A stretch of 64,000 nt of DNA from the NCBI RefSeq assembly GCF_005298175.1, contig NZ_SZYH01000001.1, positions 2,046,001 through 2,110,000 of the forward strand, given 5' to 3'. The notes under the pieces were generated by a model that searched no databases, had not been told where the DNA came from, and saw only the letters and a program-made list of their open reading frames with translations. Position 1 is the stretch's first letter, and every line of letters begins with the position of its first letter. The DNA is from Marinobacter panjinensis (GTDB lineage: Bacteria > Pseudomonadota > Gammaproteobacteria > Pseudomonadales > Oleiphilaceae). Below, in pieces: positions 59,517-64,000 of the stretch. Made by a program: the position numbers and the translations under genes.

Positions 59517-59816
59517 TTACTCGGCCGAGCCCGCGGGCGCTTCCAGAGAAAGTTCGTCGTAGAACTGCATGGTTCTTGAGTGAATATCCCGGTCCACCAC
59601 CTCAAACACCTTGCCGGCAACGGAGGTGATCGACCGGTAGAGCTGATCTGGCCCTGCCGGTGGTTTCCAGGGAATGAAATAACTGACTGAGGGCTGCTCC
59701 TTGTCACCGACAAAGGTGCTTTCCAGGTCAATTTTGTCCTGCGCCGAGGCGCCCTGCGCCAGGGTCAGTGACACCAGAGCCGCAATGAGGGCGAGGCTCG
59801 AGCTGTCTGTCAGCAT
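59517..59816 (-). CDS. Small secreted protein, function unknown
   Basis: 99 residues with AGGAG before the ATG. A signal-peptide-like start (SSSLALIAALVSLTLAQGASAQ) gives a ~75-residue mature part (DKIDLESTFVGDKEQPSVSYFIPWKPP...). I do not recognise a family. It is spaced 9 bases after the TPR lipoprotein gene and 51 before the ExbB-like gene, so it is probably part of the same machine. Confidence 0.75.
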   Translation of the reverse strand: MLTDSSSLALIAALVSLTLAQGASAQDKIDLESTFVGDKEQPSVSYFIPWKPPAGPDQLYRSITSVAGKVFEVVDRDIHSRTMQFYDELSLEAPAGSAE

Positions 59817-59825
59817 GGCGGTCTC

Positions 59826-60677
59826 CTAGCCTTTGTCTTCGGTTTTTGTGGTTTCGTCGCTCTTCTCCGCCGCCATGGGCTCCGCCGGCACAACCTCTGG
59901 TGTGGGGGCCGGCGGCGGGGTGTCGATAAAGCTGGTGTCGATGCCGGTACGGCGGCGGATTTCGATCAGCCAGTCGGCCACCTGCGGGTTGTCACCTCCG
60001 CTCAGGAAGTCGTAAGCCTCGAAATGTGGTTGCGCCAGCGCGGGTTGGTTCATGTACAGGTCGTACAGGATCGCCAGGTTCAGGTGCGCCTCGGGGAAGT
60101 CCTTCCACAGCGCCAGTGCAGCGACATAGGTGTCGCGGGCGGCCGCAAAATCACCACTGCGACGCTGGAACAACGCCAGGGCGAGATAGGCATTCACGTT
60201 CTGGGGATTGACCGCCAACGCCTTCTCGTAAGACTTTTCCGCCCGCTCCATGCGCTCGCCGATTTCCGCCAGTTCACCCAGCTTCAGCCAGGGACCGGAC
60301 AGATCCGGATAATCCCGGGTGATGGCTTCAAACGCCTTGCGGGCATCCCGGTAGTGTTCGTCGGCCATCAGACCGTCGGCTTCGCGGAAACGGGCCACGG
60401 CGTCCGGTGGCACCGGTGCGGAGGTACCGGTGTAAGGATTCGGAGCCGGTACGTAGGCGATCTTCTTGCCTTGCGCATCGTAGGCCTGCTGGGGCAGGTA
60501 GCGCCGACTGGCCTGGGCATCTTTCGGCGCCGCCGGCTTGCTCTCCACCACGTTCCCGGCCGGAGCCTCCGGGGCCTTGTCCACTCCGCCGACTGTGCCC
60601 AGTCCGGCACAGCCGGACAGCAGCACTGCGGTCATGAGGGCGCCCGCACGCCAGTGTTTAACGGATACCATCGCCAT
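59826..60677 (-). CDS. TPR-repeat lipoprotein
   Basis: 283 residues. AGGTGG lies just ahead of the ATG; the signal sequence ends in the lipobox LLSGC. After a Pro/Ala-rich linker, residues ~90-225 form TPR-like helix pairs (FREADGLMADEHYRDARKAFEAITRDYPDLSGPW, RAEKSYEKALAVNPQNVNAYLALALFQRRSGDFAAA). The first 20 bases overlap the end of the large TPR gene, so they are co-transcribed. It is likely an outer-membrane-anchored adaptor in the periplasm. Confidence 0.85.
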   Translation of the reverse strand: MAMVSVKHWRAGALMTAVLLSGCAGLGTVGGVDKAPEAPAGNVVESKPAAPKDAQASRRYLPQQAYDAQGKKIAYVPAPNPYTGTSAPVPPDAVARFREADGLMADEHYRDARKAFEAITRDYPDLSGPWLKLGELAEIGERMERAEKSYEKALAVNPQNVNAYLALALFQRRSGDFAAARDTYVAALALWKDFPEAHLNLAILYDLYMNQPALAQPHFEAYDFLSGGDNPQVADWLIEIRRRTGIDTSFIDTPPPAPTPEVVPAEPMAAEKSDETTKTEDKG

Positions 60678-63504
60678 ACGCCACCTGTACTTCCTGTTTG
60701 TCGAATCGAGCCGGGTTCAGCTTCGCCATAGCGTCGAAGCTCTTTGCAATCCAGGGGTTGAACATGCCGCCCCAGGACCGTTCGATGTTGGCCTGATGCA
60801 CCTCAATGGCGAGGTCTTCGAACGGAATGGCCTGTTCCTCGAGTACCAGTTCATACTGCATCGCCTCAAGCTGGCTGAGGCCACTGGGCCGAGGCGCGTC
60901 CATTAGCTCGCGGGCGAACTGGCCGTAAAGGTCGGCAATGTTGAACGAAGCCCGGGTGGTCTGGCCGGCGATCTCGTAGCCCACCGCTTGCTGGTATCGG
61001 TCCAGGGCGTTCTTGAGCTTCTCGTTCTTGCGCGGAATGCTCTTGTTCAGCGGATGACGGAGCCGCACCCGGTCAAACTCGGTGCGCCAGTAGTCGCCGT
61101 ACTCGTTGTTGGCCCAGGCCGCCAGCCACGCCGAACGGTCGCTCTGCCAGTTGGCCGGCGCCTTGTTGTGGCCGTCGATCACCCGGCGCAACCAGTACAG
61201 GTGGCGGTTCAGGTCGTCCATCCGCTTGTACAGGTAGGCGACGTGGTAGCGCGCCTCCATGCGGGTGTCGAAGGGTTCCTCGTAATCGAACGCCCACTTC
61301 TTGAAGTAGGTCAGCGCCTGCTGGTCCTCACCCGCCTTCTCATACAGCTCGGCGGACAGGAACAGCGCATCCCGGCGCACGTCGGCCTTGACGTTGCTGC
61401 GATAGATGGATTCGTACTCACGGGCGGCCATCAGCCACTGCTCGTCCTGCTCGTAGGCCCAGGCAATCTTCTGGGGCAGATCGGCCGCCAGCTTGTGGTT
61501 GGGGAACTGCCGGCGCAGCTCGATCATCTCTGCCAGGGCCGGATCCCAGTCTTCCAGGGTCATCAGGTGGGTGGCGGCATCAAACTGGGCGATCACCCGC
61601 ACGTTGGTGTTCGGCGCCACCGCCTTGATGCGCAGGAACTGGGCCACGGCGCCGGCGAGGTCATCGGCTTCCAGAGCCTGCTCACCCTGCTTGTAGATGG
61701 TGACCGCCATGCGTTCGGTCACTTCGGCGTACTGCTCATCGCTGGTACCGATGTAGCGAAGCTGGCTGAGATACCCGGCTTCGGCTTCCGGGAACCGGCC
61801 CAGCTCATACTGACTGTGGGCAATCACGCCCCAGGCGGTGCGATTCAGTTCCCGGTCGACATTTCCGTCGCGGCTGACAATGCTGGTGGCCACTTCCAGG
61901 GCGCGCTCATAGCGACCCAGGGCAAAGAGTTCCTCGGAGGTTTTCGCCAGCACCGAACCGGAACGCTCGTCATCCCGGTAGGCCTGGACGAAACGGAGCT
62001 GGCTGTCGACACCTTTGCTGCGCCAGGCGGTGACCTTTTCCGAGCCCTTGCCAGCGGCATCAATCAGACGCTCCAGCTCTTTCTGATGGGCGATGATCGC
62101 GGCGTAGCCGGCGTCGGGGCCGTATTTCGGGTGCTTGAACTCATAGGCGCTGCGCTCGTAGTGGGTGATGGCGGTCGGGTAATCGCCGCCATCAAAGGCC
62201 GCCTCGGCGCGCAGGTACACCATCTCCGGAATGCGCGGATCGTTCGGGAAGGTCTGCTCGTATTCGCCGTAGAATTCCGCCGCCTTGAGGAAGCTGCTGC
62301 TCTGCTCGGAGGCCTTGGCCACCTTCGCAGCCGCGACCAGTGCGCCTTCCGCCAGCTCGCGCTTCAGACGCTGGCCGGTGGCGTGGTAATGCCGCGCCAA
62401 TTCGTCGATGTAGATCTTGAGGTTGGGGATGACCTTGGCTTTGAGATCCGCCGGCTTTCTCTCCCAGAACTGTGAGCGGATGCCGTAGTTACGCACGTAG
62501 CTCTCTTTCTCCGGCAGCACCTGCTGGGAGAACTCGCCGTCGACATAGGCGCGGATCATGTCGGCGTGCATTTCCGGGGCGCGCTCGGATTCCGGGTTCT
62601 GCATCACGAAGGCCCGGAAGGACGACGCCGAATCCTCGTAGCGCTCCTTCTCAAGGTAATGCTTGCCCAGGCTGGAATACAGAATCCAGGTGTACTTGGC
62701 GCTTTGCGGCCGGTTGGCAAACATGCTGTCGATTTTCGAGGCGCCGCCGGCGTAGGCCAGGCCGACACTCATGATGCGCAAAGTGTCATCCACCAGGGAG
62801 CGGTTGACGTTATCCAGCTTCTCGACCTTGCCGTCTTCCGGTACCAGCCGGTCCAGAACCTGGGAGAAGGCCATCAGGCTGTTGTCATAATCCGACAGCT
62901 TGTACTGGGACCAGCCCAACAGGTAATAGGAGTTGTTCAGGAAGGCCGAATCCCCGCCCAGGGCGATTACCGCCTTGTACGCCTGTTCCGCCTGCTCGTA
63001 CTCCTCATGCCGGAAATGGATATCGCCCTTGCGGAAATAGACCTCGGCGAGTCGCCCGGAGTGCGGATGGTCCTGGATAAACTGCTTCAGTACGGTTCGC
63101 GCGGCCTGGTCCCGACCATCCAGGTCGTAGGCCTTGGCGAGCTGATACATGGCCTCGGCATTGTCGTCGGAATCCGGGTATTTCTTCAGCAGCGCCTGAT
63201 AGGCCGCGATGGCATCGGGGAAATAACCGGTGTCGCCGGGCAGCGCACCGCGCAGCTGGTTGTAGTCACCTTCCAGCATGTAAACGCTGGCAATGCGGCG
63301 CTCAATCTGTTCCTTGAGCTTGCGGTCCTCGATGGTTTTCAGCAGCTCGCGGTATTCCCGGCGAACGTCCTCGTGCATCACCCGCGGCAGGGGAATGTCC
63401 GCCAGCGGCTGATGATTGTCCTGAATCCGGCCGATGGTGAGGCCACCATCAAAGTTGGCGCAGCCACCGATAACCAGGGTCAGCAGCAGAATCCTAGATC
63501 GCAT
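60658..63504 (-). CDS. Large TPR-repeat lipoprotein
   Basis: 948 residues from ATG 63504, which has GGAGG five bases upstream; the longer frame to 63573 lies in the preceding gene. Signal sequence with lipobox LVIGGC. Many TPR and TPR-like helices follow through most of its length (for example DAIAAYQALLKKYPDSDDNAEAMYQLAKAYDL, AEVYFRKGDIHFRHEEYEQAEQAY, RAEAAFDGGDYPTAITHYER, and a late WAYEQDEQWLMAAREYESIY). Such proteins in TonB/ExbBD clusters (as in TtpC-type and gliding systems) bridge the inner-membrane motor and outer partner. It overlaps both neighbours by 11 and 20 bases. Confidence 0.87.
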   Translation of the reverse strand: MRSRILLLTLVIGGCANFDGGLTIGRIQDNHQPLADIPLPRVMHEDVRREYRELLKTIEDRKLKEQIERRIASVYMLEGDYNQLRGALPGDTGYFPDAIAAYQALLKKYPDSDDNAEAMYQLAKAYDLDGRDQAARTVLKQFIQDHPHSGRLAEVYFRKGDIHFRHEEYEQAEQAYKAVIALGGDSAFLNNSYYLLGWSQYKLSDYDNSLMAFSQVLDRLVPEDGKVEKLDNVNRSLVDDTLRIMSVGLAYAGGASKIDSMFANRPQSAKYTWILYSSLGKHYLEKERYEDSASSFRAFVMQNPESERAPEMHADMIRAYVDGEFSQQVLPEKESYVRNYGIRSQFWERKPADLKAKVIPNLKIYIDELARHYHATGQRLKRELAEGALVAAAKVAKASEQSSSFLKAAEFYGEYEQTFPNDPRIPEMVYLRAEAAFDGGDYPTAITHYERSAYEFKHPKYGPDAGYAAIIAHQKELERLIDAAGKGSEKVTAWRSKGVDSQLRFVQAYRDDERSGSVLAKTSEELFALGRYERALEVATSIVSRDGNVDRELNRTAWGVIAHSQYELGRFPEAEAGYLSQLRYIGTSDEQYAEVTERMAVTIYKQGEQALEADDLAGAVAQFLRIKAVAPNTNVRVIAQFDAATHLMTLEDWDPALAEMIELRRQFPNHKLAADLPQKIAWAYEQDEQWLMAAREYESIYRSNVKADVRRDALFLSAELYEKAGEDQQALTYFKKWAFDYEEPFDTRMEARYHVAYLYKRMDDLNRHLYWLRRVIDGHNKAPANWQSDRSAWLAAWANNEYGDYWRTEFDRVRLRHPLNKSIPRKNEKLKNALDRYQQAVGYEIAGQTTRASFNIADLYGQFARELMDAPRPSGLSQLEAMQYELVLEEQAIPFEDLAIEVHQANIERSWGGMFNPWIAKSFDAMAKLNPARFDKQEVQVAYGDGIR

Positions 63505-64000
63505 GATCGCCTCCTTCCGCCTGCTCAGCGGGGGCGGCCGCGGACTCTGGTGCTGGCTGGCCGTCGTCTTCATTGACCTCGAGCTGCTGCAGTGAACGGT
63601 CCAGGATCCGGACCTTCGCCAATTGCGCTTCCACCTGATACTGCTCCAGGCGCTGCTGGTGAATATCCAGTTCGGTGGCCACCAGGGAACGCATGACGTC
63701 TTCCAGGCGGCTGATCAGGCCTTCGGTGCGCACCATCTGGTCATCCACCTGGGCCATCATTCCCACCACGGCCTCGCCAAACCGATCACCCCCGGAGTTC
63801 CCGTGGGCCCCGGTGAGCGCCTTCAGCATGTGTTCACCCCGGGTGATGTCGAAGGCCAGATCCTCAAGCTGCCAGCGCAAACGCTCCTGTGCATCCGGCT
63901 CAAGGCTGTCTATGCGGTTCGCTAGCGCCTGATACTGATGACGGCTCTCGGCCAGCTGCTGTGCCAGCCGGGACAGGCCCTGACGATGGCCGGCACCGTC
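63494..64000 (-). CDS. Coiled-coil/acidic protein, 5' part outside the window
   Basis: The frame is open to the right edge, so the N-terminus is missing. Visible: a helical, charged segment (HRQGLSRLAQQLAES..., QALANRIDSLEPDAQERLRWQLEDL), then MMAQVDDQMVRTEGLISRLEDVM and VATELDIHQQRLEQYQVEAQLAKV, all coiled-coil-like, and an Ala/Pro/Glu-rich end (PAPESAAAPAEQAEGG). The function is unknown. It overlaps the large TPR gene by 11 bases, so it is likely in the same operon. Confidence 0.75.
   Translation of the reverse strand, partial: DGAGHRQGLSRLAQQLAESRHQYQALANRIDSLEPDAQERLRWQLEDLAFDITRGEHMLKALTGAHGNSGGDRFGEAVVGMMAQVDDQMVRTEGLISRLEDVMRSLVATELDIHQQRLEQYQVEAQLAKVRILDRSLQQLEVNEDDGQPAPESAAAPAEQAEGGDHAI

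Noticed and set aside
60988-62475. A 495-codon open frame antisense to the large TPR lipoprotein gene
   Set aside because: The TPR protein has a signal sequence, RBS and repeats; the antisense frame has none of these.

Overview
The window reads as a contiguous chromosomal segment of a marine gammaproteobacterium. Marinobacter or a close relative is my best inference. It rests on the Pseudomonas-like order grpE-dnaK-dnaJ-dapB-carA-carB-greA, the long ftsH-folP-glmM-tpiA-secG-tRNA-Leu-rimP-nusA-infB-rbfA-truB-rpsO-pnp block, a Pseudomonas-type Fur, and a wax-ester-synthase/DGAT-family acyltransferase. The species is not proven from sequence alone.

Layout. 1-7.3 kb: 3' end of a KamA-type radical-SAM gene, a large lipoprotein gene behind an AT-rich palindrome, a CnoX-like thioredoxin-TPR gene divergent from a Lon-family protease gene, a cluster of REP-like palindromes and a MarR regulator. 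7.4-13.4 kb: a TPR membrane protein and a complete branched-chain amino-acid ABC transporter (livKHMGF) with a terminator after the binding-protein gene. 13.6-16.9 kb: a DUF3015 / DUF4105 / alpha-beta hydrolase envelope module. 17.0-32.4 kb (minus strand): one long information-processing and housekeeping block from rlmE-ftsH to pnp, with a tRNA-Leu(GAG) and a rimP leader that has a strong promoter and tandem terminators. 32.5-42.7 kb: yhbY, then the grpE...greA heat-shock, lysine and carbamoyl-phosphate block, headed by a very good sigma32-type promoter. 43.0-48.1 kb: recN with two LexA boxes, fur, bamE, rnfH, ratA and an SNF-family transporter. 48.2-53.8 kb: smpB, the acyltransferase, tmRNA (tag ANDENYALAA), then a more variable stretch with a SRAP protein, a bestrophin-like membrane protein, a decayed exoD and an unknown membrane protein.

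53.8-64.0 kb is the least ordinary region: one minus-strand gene train encoding a coiled-coil protein (cut by the window edge), a 948-residue TPR lipoprotein, a second TPR lipoprotein, a small secreted protein, one ExbB/TolQ-like and two ExbD/TolR-like proteins, a TonB-like protein with an AgmX/PglI-type C-terminus, and a large lipoprotein with a beta-propeller-like region and two CxxCH haem motifs (HzsA-related). The tight spacing and overlaps suggest one proton-driven envelope machine. One of its two ExbD proteins carries Asn where the family's proton-relaying Asp should be. This is the best candidate for an undescribed system in the window.

Several starts are placed from ribosome-binding sites rather than the longest open frame: pnp (GTG), rlmE (TTG), the MarR gene (TTG), carA (TTG), greA, grpE, fur, the SRAP gene and the large TPR lipoprotein. 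No CRISPR array, insertion sequence or rRNA gene was seen.
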